From Rufibacter sp. DG15C (lineage in GTDB: Bacteria > Bacteroidota > Bacteroidia > Cytophagales > Hymenobacteraceae), in the NCBI RefSeq assembly GCF_001577755.1, contig NZ_CP010776.1, positions 2,108,001 through 2,172,000 on the forward strand: a stretch of 64,000 nt of DNA, given 5' to 3'. Below the pieces are notes generated by a model. It did not search any database. It had not been told where the DNA came from and saw nothing but the letters and a program-made list of their open reading frames with translations. The position numbers were made by a program, and so were the translations under genes. The first letter of the stretch is position 1; every line of letters starts with the position of its first letter. This document shows positions 17,038 through 24,211 of the stretch, piece by piece.

Positions 17038-17083
17038 AAGCCGTTTTTGGCCTACTTTCCAGAAAGTAGGCCAAAAACGGCTT
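17038..17083. repeat. Palindromic element, copy 5 (perfect 21-bp arms)
   Basis: Left arm 17038-17058 and right arm 17063-17083 pair without mismatch around the loop CCAG. The core CCTACTTT/AAAGTAGG differs from the family CCTGTTTT/AAAACAGG at two positions on both arms, and pairing extends outward through AAGC/GCTT. Confidence 0.97.
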
Positions 17084-17236
17084 CAGCTTTTAGCGCCTAT
17101 CCAACTTGTTTCTCTCATGACTACATCTGTAGAGTGGCCTGCTTATAGGTGCCTTTGCTTAGGAAGGAAAACCTTCAAGGTTGCCTATTAAAGATGCTGA
17201 TTCAAGCTGGATGGCATCAAATCAACTTAGCGAATA

Positions 17237-17282
17237 CGGTCGTTTTTGGCATATTTTCAGTAAAACAGTCCAAAAACGACCG
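17237..17282. repeat. Palindromic element, copy 6
   Basis: The outer arms CGGTCGTTTTTGG and CCAAAAACGACCG pair fully, while the inner left arm (CATATTTT) has diverged from the right (AAAACAGT). It lies 153 bases after copy 5 in the same intergenic region. Confidence 0.9.
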
Positions 17283-17310
17283 CAAGTTTATGTAGGGCAC
17301 GGGAAATAAA

Positions 17311-17333
17311 AAAGCCTGCCAGTAATGGCAGGC
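17311..17333 (-). terminator. Terminator of the beta-helix lipoprotein gene
   Basis: GCCTGCCA and TGGCAGGC pair around GTAA (17314-17333). Read on the minus strand, the stem is followed by a run of T. Confidence 0.75.
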
Positions 17334-17424
17334 CCCTGCCGCATGAGAGACTACTTCATGGGGCAAGTGGCGGTGTCTCCTTGTATCTCACCCTTCAGAG
17401 ACACCGTCGTATTTTCAATAAGGT

Positions 17425-18756
17425 TTAGTAGTCTGTGTTCTGAGGGTCCCAGTTCGTCCAGCCGGTGGTCCAGTTAGTGGTCCCGAAAGCGCCTAGATGT
17501 GTCACGTTCTCAAAGCCGGTCAAGCCAGTGAAGGAGGCTCCGGTTAAAGCCATTGAGCCCGTGTTAGGCATGTAAGGAGCGGAAGTGCTCAATCCAAGTT
17601 CAGCGGTAGTCTTAATACCGTTGTTGTAAGATGAAGCGGAGAACCAGTCACTGGCGTTGAAGGCAGACGTAGAAGAAGAGGCTTTGTTCACGGCTGTATT
17701 AGAACCGGCGCCCGCTACTATGTTGTTCATTATTTTGATGCTGTTGTTCTGCGCATAGCCTTCCACTAAACCTCCGTCTAAGGTTATGCCTTTGTTAAAT
17801 CCTGAGATGATAGAATTTCTAATGGACAGGCTGGTGCCCTTCTTTAGGTGCGCGCCTTGGCCAAACTGAGCACCTGTTGGCAAGTTGGCGCCTGGTCCTA
17901 TGATGGTCACGTTAGAGAAAATGCCAGTAGTCAAAGGCGTCAAGGTTGAGCCAGAACCGTCATTGTCAGACTCAAAACCGTTGGAAGCACCGCCAGAGGC
18001 CACGTCCCATAGGTTAGGGTCACTTACGCCCAAGGCAAACTGCACACGTCCGCTGTACCCGAAGTCGGTGTCAAACATGTCATCGGTGTTTTTGTAGGCC
18101 ACCAAGTGCGAGGCATTCACGGTGCCCCCGAACCACTCAAAGGCATCGTCCCCGCCAAATGAAACCTGCACGTGGTCTATCTTCGTGCCAGAGCCTACGG
18201 CGCCCATGGTCAAGCCGTTCAGTTCTTTGTTGGGCTGTAGCGGATAACCCGCAAACTCAATGCGCACATAGCTGAAAACACCCGAGTTGTCCGCATCATT
18301 GGTGCCCCCGTAGTACGCATCCGGACCGCCTTCTACTACAGGCTCAGAGGTTTGGTTCTGCTTGGCTTTACCCAAGATAACCACTCCGCCCCAGTCGCCA
18401 GGAGCGCGTTGGCCTTTGGGTTGATTAGAGGTGAACACAATGGGTTTTTCTGTGGTGCCTTGTGCCATAATTTTGGCGCCTCTTTTTACAATCAAGGTAC
18501 CCTGTGATGATTTCTCTCCTTTAATCAAGGTGCCGGCCTCAATGGTCAAAGTGGCGTTGTTGTCTACATATACAAAGCCCTTGAGGGTGTAAACCGTGTC
18601 AGCGTCCAGGGTTCTGTTGGCGGTGATAGTGCCTTGCAATACGCCCTGTCCTTTGGTAACTACCAACGGCGAATCATCATCATCCTCAGTGCAGGCAGTG
18701 AACGTGACTACTAGCAACAAATAGAAGAGTAGTCCTAATTTTTTGGCGTCTTTCAT
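17425..18756 (-). CDS. Outer-membrane lipoprotein with parallel beta-helix fold
   Basis: A 443-residue lipoprotein. The N-terminal signal ends in a lipobox with Cys22 (TACTEDDDD), and the acidic residues after the cysteine fit surface export in Bacteroidota. The body has short repeated strands typical of right-handed beta-helices (TLKGFVYVDNNATLTIEAGT, GTLIVKRGAKIMAQG, GDWGGVVILGKA), ending near TNWTTGWTNWDPQN. It lies 46 bases downstream of a TonB-dependent receptor in the same direction, so the two are probably co-transcribed and act together. Proteins of this kind are often mis-annotated as multidrug transporters. The ligand is unknown; substrate capture for the receptor is an inference. 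Confidence 0.8.
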   Translation of the reverse strand: MKDAKKLGLLFYLLLVVTFTACTEDDDDSPLVVTKGQGVLQGTITANRTLDADTVYTLKGFVYVDNNATLTIEAGTLIKGEKSSQGTLIVKRGAKIMAQGTTEKPIVFTSNQPKGQRAPGDWGGVVILGKAKQNQTSEPVVEGGPDAYYGGTNDADNSGVFSYVRIEFAGYPLQPNKELNGLTMGAVGSGTKIDHVQVSFGGDDAFEWFGGTVNASHLVAYKNTDDMFDTDFGYSGRVQFALGVSDPNLWDVASGGASNGFESDNDGSGSTLTPLTTGIFSNVTIIGPGANLPTGAQFGQGAHLKKGTSLSIRNSIISGFNKGITLDGGLVEGYAQNNSIKIMNNIVAGAGSNTAVNKASSSTSAFNASDWFSASSYNNGIKTTAELGLSTSAPYMPNTGSMALTGASFTGLTGFENVTHLGAFGTTNWTTGWTNWDPQNTDY

Positions 18757-18802
18757 AATTCTGGTTTTAAGTAAATAGGGTTGGTAAGTGGTTTTATATA
18801 GA

Positions 18803-21619
18803 TTAGAAAGTGTAGCCTAAGCCGATGGTGCTATACATGCCCCGGGTATAACTTCTGGAAGTCAGGTCGGTGCTCTCCACCTTTCCGTCCTGGTCTGTGT
18901 CCTCCACAAACTTGAATTTCTGGTTAAGTAGGTCCTGCACGCCTGCTTTCAGCTGTAGTCCGCTTCTGAAGTTTTTGGTCAACGTGAAGTCCAGCACGTG
19001 ACGGGGCATCTCATAGATGGAGGGGTTCTCATCATTGCCCACGCGGTAAACGCGTTCGCCCAATACATTATAGAGGAGCGAGTACTGCCAGCCGGTCTCG
19101 TCGTTCTGGTAGTACAAACCGGTGTTGACGATGTAAGGCGACTGCCCCATGAGCGGGCGTTTGCGCTCGGCCTGCGTGGCCATATCGCCTAGGTTGACTT
19201 CGCTGTGAATCACAGAGGCGTTCAACACCAGTGAGTGACCCTGGATGAAGCTATTGGAGGACAGCTCCTGGAAGGATTTTCGAGCTTCCACCTCTACGCC
19301 TAGGCTGTTGGCAAAGTCTCCGTTAGAGAAGGTGAGGTTACGGCCGGCGCCGGTTTCTATGCGGGTTTCAATAGGGTCAATGAAATGCTTGTAAAAGACA
19401 CCCACTGACAGCAACTCATTGGGAGTAGGGTAGAACTCATAGCGCATGTCAAGGTTATGAACCGTGGCGGTTTTTAAATTAGGATTCCCGCGCACCGAGG
19501 CGTTTTCATTGAAGTCATAGAAGCTGAAGCGGGCCTGCTCTCTAAACTCCGGTCTGTTCACCGTCATGCCATAGGCCAGGCGCACCAATGACCGAAGGCT
19601 GAAATTGTAGGCGGTGTTGAGGGAAGGCAGAATATACAGCTTGCGTTGGTCTACATTAGAGGGACCAGCCTGGTCTGCCGTTTTTACCTCACGTATGTTG
19701 TATTCAGCGCGAACTCCCCCGTAGAAATTTACCCTCTCAAAAAACCTCTTGGACAAGGCCACATACCCAGCACCTAGCGTGTTGGAGGCGTCGTATCTAT
19801 CGGCAATGGAGGTGCTCTCGTCAAAAAGAAGCCCGGTAGAGGTATTGAGGTTCTCAGGCGCGAAGATTTGGTCTAAAGGCAAGTTCAAGATGGCATCCTC
19901 GGTACGTTCGCCATTGATGCCGGTGTTCCGCTTGTAGGTTAAGGTGCGGGCGGTAAAGCCACGGTCCTTGCGCTCTAAATAAAATCCAGCTTTAAACTTA
20001 GGTGCTGTCTCCAGGTCTGCAGAGTCGGTGGCTTGGAACAGATGCTGGAACTGACCTTCGGCGATGAATGCGGTCTCATCCAAGTTAGAGTAGAACCGGC
20101 CGGCGTCATAGGGCGTGGAGTTGGTAGAAATCTGCACTTTGTATGGGCCTTCAGAACCGGCATCGCGTTGCGTTCTTACCCTTCTCAAGTCTGGCTCCTG
20201 GCGGTTCAAGAAGTTGAAGCCCGTGGTCCAGGTGTAGGTGTTGAGTTGATTGTCTGTGGTGTGCGTTCCTTGCAACTGACCGGTATAGATAGTGCGGGTT
20301 TCATAGCGTAGGGCATAGTTTCGTTCCTCTTGCGTGGTACCCGTTTCCATGTTCAGTCCTTCGCGCACGGTGGCCTCATTGATGCCAATCTGGTTGAACA
20401 GGTTCCTGAACTCAATTTTGTTGTTTTCATTGAGCCTAAGCGAGAAGTTCTGCAAAGCCCCCAGGCGCACCGTGTTGCTGGAAACATCATCTTGATAAGC
20501 CCAATTGGTCTCCACGGCCTCACTGTCTCTGGCCTCTTGGTAATCCCAGCGCGAGATGTTCTGATGCAAACGTGAATTTGAATAGGTTAAAGCAGATATG
20601 CTAGACAACCTAAAATCCGCTAAATCCATCACCCTGTTCAAGCCTAGGTTAAAGCGCAGGTCTGGCGTGGCCGTTGTTTTGGTTGGCGTCCAGACATTCC
20701 GTAAACCCAATTGCTGACCGTACTGCGCTTTGGTGGCATAGTCCAAGGCCTGGAATCTATTGGTAGACGGTAGGCCACTAGGCAGGCTTCTGTCTTTGCT
20801 GCCCAAGCCCCACATATCTAAGTTGCTGGCTTTGTCTGTGTAGAAATCCTGGAAGGTGGTGCCCTGTCTAAAAGACGTCGCGAAGTTGAAGCTGGTGCTG
20901 TTCTCGCTCACGGTGTTCTTGGTGCTGACTTTGATAGCCCCACCAGCAAAATCACCGGGTAATTCGGGGGCCGGCGACTTATAGACCAGAATCCTGTCTA
21001 TGACGCTGGTGGGCAGTACATCAAAGGAAAAGGCTCTTACGTCCACTTCAGAGCTGGGTGTAAGCGCATTGTTTAGCAAAACAGAATTGTAGCGCTCGCT
21101 CAAGCCTCTTACTATAATAAAGCGGTTGTCTTGGATGGTGACTCCTGGGATTCTCTTCACGGCCTCGGCGGCGTCCCGGTCCTGGGCCTTCACAATCTGC
21201 TCACTGGACATGCCGCTCACCACTACTTCACTCTGCTTTAAGTCTTTGATAAGGGAGATGTCGGTGTTGGTCTGGCGCTCGGCTACTACCGTTACTTCTT
21301 GCAGGCTTTTGGAGTCTTCAGTTAGATTGAGGTTGAGAGAAGCAGTCTGGCCGGCCGTGATGGTGACGTTGCCCTGCGTGAAAGGCGTGTACGAAACATA
21401 GGTGGCGGTGATGCTATAAGTGCCGGGTTTTAAGGGGAGGGTGAAATTGCCTTCATAGTCAGTGGGCGTGGCCATGCTGGAACCCGTCACGGAAACCACG
21501 GCGCCAATCAGGGCTTCGCCGGTCTTGCCGTCTTTTACTTTTCCGGTGAGGGTGCCTTGTTGCCCGTAGGCCATCCAAGCGGTGTTGATAAGGAGGAGGG
21601 TGAGTAGAAAAGTTCTCAT
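18803..21619 (-). CDS. TonB-dependent outer-membrane receptor with carboxypeptidase-regulatory-like N-terminus
   Basis: A 938-residue receptor. The signal peptide (MRTFLLTLLLINTAWMAYGQ) is followed by a CarboxypepD-reg-like domain (GTLTGKVKDGKTGEALIGAV, about 22-105). Next come the plug (AEAVKRIPGVTIQDNRFIIV, GLSERYNSVLLN, about 150-260) and a 22-stranded barrel ending in YTRGMYSTIGLGYTF, with the aromatic final residue needed for outer-membrane insertion. It takes up a ligand using TonB/ExbB energy. The length and the GLSERYN plug motif differ from SusC proteins, and no SusD is adjacent. The partner is the beta-helix lipoprotein downstream. A TAGTTTTG -7 box lies 26 bases before the ATG. Confidence 0.92.
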   Translation of the reverse strand: MRTFLLTLLLINTAWMAYGQQGTLTGKVKDGKTGEALIGAVVSVTGSSMATPTDYEGNFTLPLKPGTYSITATYVSYTPFTQGNVTITAGQTASLNLNLTEDSKSLQEVTVVAERQTNTDISLIKDLKQSEVVVSGMSSEQIVKAQDRDAAEAVKRIPGVTIQDNRFIIVRGLSERYNSVLLNNALTPSSEVDVRAFSFDVLPTSVIDRILVYKSPAPELPGDFAGGAIKVSTKNTVSENSTSFNFATSFRQGTTFQDFYTDKASNLDMWGLGSKDRSLPSGLPSTNRFQALDYATKAQYGQQLGLRNVWTPTKTTATPDLRFNLGLNRVMDLADFRLSSISALTYSNSRLHQNISRWDYQEARDSEAVETNWAYQDDVSSNTVRLGALQNFSLRLNENNKIEFRNLFNQIGINEATVREGLNMETGTTQEERNYALRYETRTIYTGQLQGTHTTDNQLNTYTWTTGFNFLNRQEPDLRRVRTQRDAGSEGPYKVQISTNSTPYDAGRFYSNLDETAFIAEGQFQHLFQATDSADLETAPKFKAGFYLERKDRGFTARTLTYKRNTGINGERTEDAILNLPLDQIFAPENLNTSTGLLFDESTSIADRYDASNTLGAGYVALSKRFFERVNFYGGVRAEYNIREVKTADQAGPSNVDQRKLYILPSLNTAYNFSLRSLVRLAYGMTVNRPEFREQARFSFYDFNENASVRGNPNLKTATVHNLDMRYEFYPTPNELLSVGVFYKHFIDPIETRIETGAGRNLTFSNGDFANSLGVEVEARKSFQELSSNSFIQGHSLVLNASVIHSEVNLGDMATQAERKRPLMGQSPYIVNTGLYYQNDETGWQYSLLYNVLGERVYRVGNDENPSIYEMPRHVLDFTLTKNFRSGLQLKAGVQDLLNQKFKFVEDTDQDGKVESTDLTSRSYTRGMYSTIGLGYTF

Positions 21620-21644
21620 AGCATCTTGATGATTAGTCTCGATG

Positions 21645-21652
21645 CAAAACTA
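21645..21652 (-). promoter_or_regulatory. -7 box for the TonB-dependent receptor
   Basis: The minus strand reads TAGTTTTG, matching TAnnTTTG and well placed 26 bases before the ATG. A -33 TTG at the right distance is not seen. Confidence 0.4.
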
Positions 21653-21767
21653 GAGAGAGCCCTTTACCTGAAGATTAAGGCCAAATTATGCTATTGTTAA
21701 AAGCAAGGGTAGAATGTTATGGGACTGTTAAGCGATGGGTGAGGTATAGATGAATTTGGAAACGAAA

Positions 21768-21809
21768 TCCGTTTTTGGCCTGATTTCCCGAAAGTAACCG
21801 AAAAACGGA
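21768..21809. repeat. Palindromic element, copy 7
   Basis: The outer arms TCCGTTTTTGG and CCGAAAAACGGA pair apart from a slight offset, and the centre is degenerate. It lies between the divergent receptor and ccmB genes. Confidence 0.8.
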
Positions 21810-21842
21810 CTCGTCCCGCTGTGATTAATGATAGAAATCATC

Positions 21843-21871
21843 TTGTGCCATGGTTTTGTGTTGTACCTTTG
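21843..21871 (+). promoter_or_regulatory. Promoter of the ccm gene cluster
   Basis: TTG (21843-21845) and TACCTTTG (21864-21871) are separated by 18 bases. The expected transcription start near 21878 lies downstream of the ATG at 21850 and so excludes it as the ccmB start. Confidence 0.75.
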
Positions 21872-21888
21872 CGCCAAAGAAGAAAAGC

Positions 21889-22557
21889 GTGCTCCTGAAA
21901 GAGGTTATCTACTTGATGCAAAAGGATTTTGTGCTGGAATGGCGACAGAAGTATGCGTTCAACGGCATGCTCCTGTACGTGGGCAGTACGGTATTCATTT
22001 GCTACCTCAGTTTCAGTTTGCAGTTTGGAGGCTTGCAGGTGCCGGTTTGGAATGCCCTGTATTGGGTCATTCTGCTGTTCACCGCAGTCAATGCCATTGC
22101 CAAGGGCTTTGCCCAGGAGAGTAGGGGACGCCTGCTCTATTATTATAGCATTGTGAGTCCGCAAGGCGTGATTCTGGCCAAGATTCTGTATAACACGGCC
22201 TTGATGCTGGTGCTGGCGCTCTTGTGCTTTGTCTTCTATGCCGTGGTGATTGGCAACCCAGTGCAGGACATCACCATGTTTCTGGCGGCCATTGTGCTGG
22301 GCGCGGTGGGGTTTGCCACGTCGCTGACCATGATTTCGGGCATTGCGGCCAAGGCCTCTAACACGGGTACTTTGATGGCGGTGCTCAGTTTTCCGGTGAT
22401 GGTGCCCATGCTGCTCATGTTGATTAGAATGTCTAAGAACGCCATTGACGGGCTGGACCGCTCCTTGAGTTTGGATGAGGCCCTGACCGTTCTGGCGATA
22501 AATATGATTGTTGTCACTGTTTCTTACATCCTGTTCCCGTATTTGTGGCGCAGTTAA
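21889..22557 (+). CDS. ccmB: Haem exporter membrane subunit CcmB
   Basis: CcmB is the membrane part of the CcmAB ABC transporter, which drives release of haem-loaded CcmE during cytochrome c maturation. The protein has about six hydrophobic segments and the family start LLKEVIYLMQKDFVLEWRQK. Starting at GTG 21889 it has 222 residues, the usual CcmB length. An ATG 39 bases upstream overlaps the promoter and is rejected. It is the first gene of a ccmBCD unit, 21 bases before ccmC. No ccmA ATPase gene lies nearby; it must be elsewhere or be supplied by another ATPase. Confidence 0.9.
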   Translation: MLLKEVIYLMQKDFVLEWRQKYAFNGMLLYVGSTVFICYLSFSLQFGGLQVPVWNALYWVILLFTAVNAIAKGFAQESRGRLLYYYSIVSPQGVILAKILYNTALMLVLALLCFVFYAVVIGNPVQDITMFLAAIVLGAVGFATSLTMISGIAAKASNTGTLMAVLSFPVMVPMLLMLIRMSKNAIDGLDRSLSLDEALTVLAINMIVVTVSYILFPYLWRS

Positions 22558-22578
22558 GCAACGGTTTAAACTAGAAGA

Positions 22579-23244
22579 ATGAAACTATCCTGGTGGAAAT
22601 GGCTGACCATAGCCTTGCTCCTGTTTACCGTGGTGGGAGGGATGCTCTCTGAGGTGCCCAGATTGGCCATCTTGAATGAGACCATCCGCAACCTGTTCTT
22701 TCACGTGCCTATGTGGTTCGGGATGATCCTGATTCTGCTTATTTCAGTGGTCTATTCCATAAAGTATCTGCGCACGCCGTCGCTTAAGAATGATGTGATG
22801 GCGGTAGAAGCGGCTAAGGTGGGCATTCTGTTTGGCGTGCTGGGTATTGTGACCGGCATGGAATGGGCGCGCTTCACCTGGGGCGAGTTCTGGAGCAATG
22901 ACCCGAAGCAGAACGCCTCGGCCATTGGTCTTTTGATTTACTTCGCCTACTTGATTCTGCGCGGATCTTTCCAAGATTATCAGCAACGGGCTAGAATTGG
23001 CGCGGTGTACAACATCTTTGCCTTTGCGGCCTTGATTCCTTTGCTTTTCATCCTTCCAAGACTCACAGATTCTTTACACCCCGGCAACGGCGGAAACCCT
23101 GGCTTTAACTCTTATGACCTAGACGCTCGGTTAAGGTTAGTGTTTTACCCGGCTGTGTTAGGTTGGACCCTGTTAGGTATTTGGATGGTGACCGTAAAAG
23201 CCCGTCTTGAACTTTTGAAGCAACGCATATATGAAACTATATAA
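22579..23244 (+). CDS. ccmC: Haem handling protein CcmC (CcsA/CcmC family)
   Basis: A 221-residue integral membrane protein that loads haem onto CcmE. It has six transmembrane helices and the tryptophan-rich haem-binding segment WGEFWSNDPK (about 101-110). Conserved histidines flank it, one in RNLFFHVPMWF (His42) and a second in the DSLHPGNGG loop. The protein overlaps the next gene (CcmD-like) by 14 bases, a sign of translational coupling. Length and topology match CcmC rather than the longer CcmF. Confidence 0.93.
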   Translation: MKLSWWKWLTIALLLFTVVGGMLSEVPRLAILNETIRNLFFHVPMWFGMILILLISVVYSIKYLRTPSLKNDVMAVEAAKVGILFGVLGIVTGMEWARFTWGEFWSNDPKQNASAIGLLIYFAYLILRGSFQDYQQRARIGAVYNIFAFAALIPLLFILPRLTDSLHPGNGGNPGFNSYDLDARLRLVFYPAVLGWTLLGIWMVTVKARLELLKQRIYETI

Positions 23245-23491
23245 ATGGACCTTGATGCTACTCTTCTTTTGGGTAGCCGCCTCAGCAACGCCAGCCTTGG
23301 CGCAAAACCAAGCCGAAACTACCACTACTACCGCCGCCGCTTCCGGGCCCGAAATGGCCGATGTGATGCGTCAGGACGGCAAGATTTACATTGTGGTGGC
23401 CGTGTTGGTGACCATCCTGTTAGGATTGCTTATCTACTTGATTTCTCTGGATAGAAAAGTAACCAAGCTAGAGCGCGAGCTAAGGCAATAA
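23231..23491 (+). CDS. ccmD: CcmD-like small membrane protein
   Basis: An 86-residue protein with an N-terminal signal-like segment ending ATPALAQ, a Thr/Ala-rich linker, and one transmembrane helix (IYIVVAVLVTILLGLLIYLI). The charged tail DRKVTKLERELRQ has the leucine spacing of a short coiled coil. The position after ccmC with a 14-base overlap and the single helix plus basic tail fit CcmD, which stabilises the CcmC-CcmE complex. Sequence identity in this family is low, so the assignment rests largely on context. Confidence 0.75.
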   Translation: MKLYKWTLMLLFFWVAASATPALAQNQAETTTTTAAASGPEMADVMRQDGKIYIVVAVLVTILLGLLIYLISLDRKVTKLERELRQ

Positions 23492-23494
23492 AAT

Positions 23495-23533
23495 CGTTTT
23501 TGGCCTGTTTTTGTAAAAAGAGGCCAAAAAAGG
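23495..23533. repeat. Palindromic element, copy 8
   Basis: CGTTTTTGGCCTGTTTT pairs with a changed right arm (AAAAAGAGGCCAAAAAAGG). It begins three bases after the ccmD stop codon and splits ccmBCD from ccmE. Confidence 0.85.
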
Positions 23534-23635
23534 CAACCTTTTTTTAGGGCTGTTTTAAAAGTGCCGCCCCTGCGGATTTAATTTATAGTAAGTAGTGTTA
23601 GGTAAGCGGAAAACCCCGCTCAAGCTCTTGCAACC

Positions 23636-24067
23636 ATGAAAAGAATACACATTTTCGGAATCTTGATTATCGCTGCGGCCATCACCATCATCATGTCCAC
23701 AGCATCAGACGCCAGCGTGTACGTGCCTTTCTCTGAGGCCCAGGCCCGCGCTCAAGACGGTGATGACACCAAAGTGCACGTGGTAGGACGCCTGAAGAAA
23801 GACGCCAAAGGCCACATTGTAGGCATGCAGTATGATCCTATGATTGACCCCAACTACTTCTCCTTCGTGCTGGTAGATACCAATCGGGTAGAGCAGCAAG
23901 TGGTGTATTACAATCCTAAACCGCAGGACTTTGACCGTTCTGAGCAGGTGGTCATCACCGGTAACATGCAGGGCAAGACCTTTGTGGCCGACAAGATTCT
24001 CTTGAAGTGTCCTTCTAAATACACAGAAAACGAAGTTAAGGCTGAAGGCAAAACCGCCAGACTTTAG
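23636..24067 (+). CDS. ccmE: Haem chaperone CcmE, Cys-type (CXXXY)
   Basis: CcmE binds haem covalently in the periplasm and passes it to the CcmF complex. The 143-residue protein has an N-terminal membrane anchor (IHIFGILIIAAAITIIM) and an OB-fold beta-barrel (KVHVVGRLKKDAKGHIVGMQ, YFSFVLVDTNRVEQQVVY, EQVVITGNMQGKTFVADKIL). Where classical CcmE has His-x-x-x-Tyr, this one reads C125-P-S-K-Y129, so it belongs to the CXXXY group known from some other bacteria and archaea, where cysteine holds the haem. It lies between ccmBCD and the ccmF-like gene, separated by a palindrome on one side and an inverted repeat on the other. Confidence 0.92.
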   Translation: MKRIHIFGILIIAAAITIIMSTASDASVYVPFSEAQARAQDGDDTKVHVVGRLKKDAKGHIVGMQYDPMIDPNYFSFVLVDTNRVEQQVVYYNPKPQDFDRSEQVVITGNMQGKTFVADKILLKCPSKYTENEVKAEGKTARL

Positions 24068-24208
24068 TTAAAAGTTGAGAGTTAAAAGTTAAGAGTGGAT
24101 TTCACTCAGGCTTAGCTCTCAAATTTGAAGATTATAATTTAGTGATAGGGAAGGGTGATGTTAGTCTCAATAGACTTTTAACTCTTAACTTTTAATTCTT
24201 AACTAACC
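24067..24208. repeat. Inverted repeat built from short AT-rich words, 84-base spacer
   Basis: The left side (24067-24096) carries two copies of GTTAAAAGTTRAGAG and the right side (about 24174-24204) carries the complement, ACTCTTAACTTTTAA. The best-matched arms are 24084-24096 and 24181-24193. It fills almost the whole gap between ccmE and the ccmF-like gene. Confidence 0.75.
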
Positions 24209-24211
24209 ATC

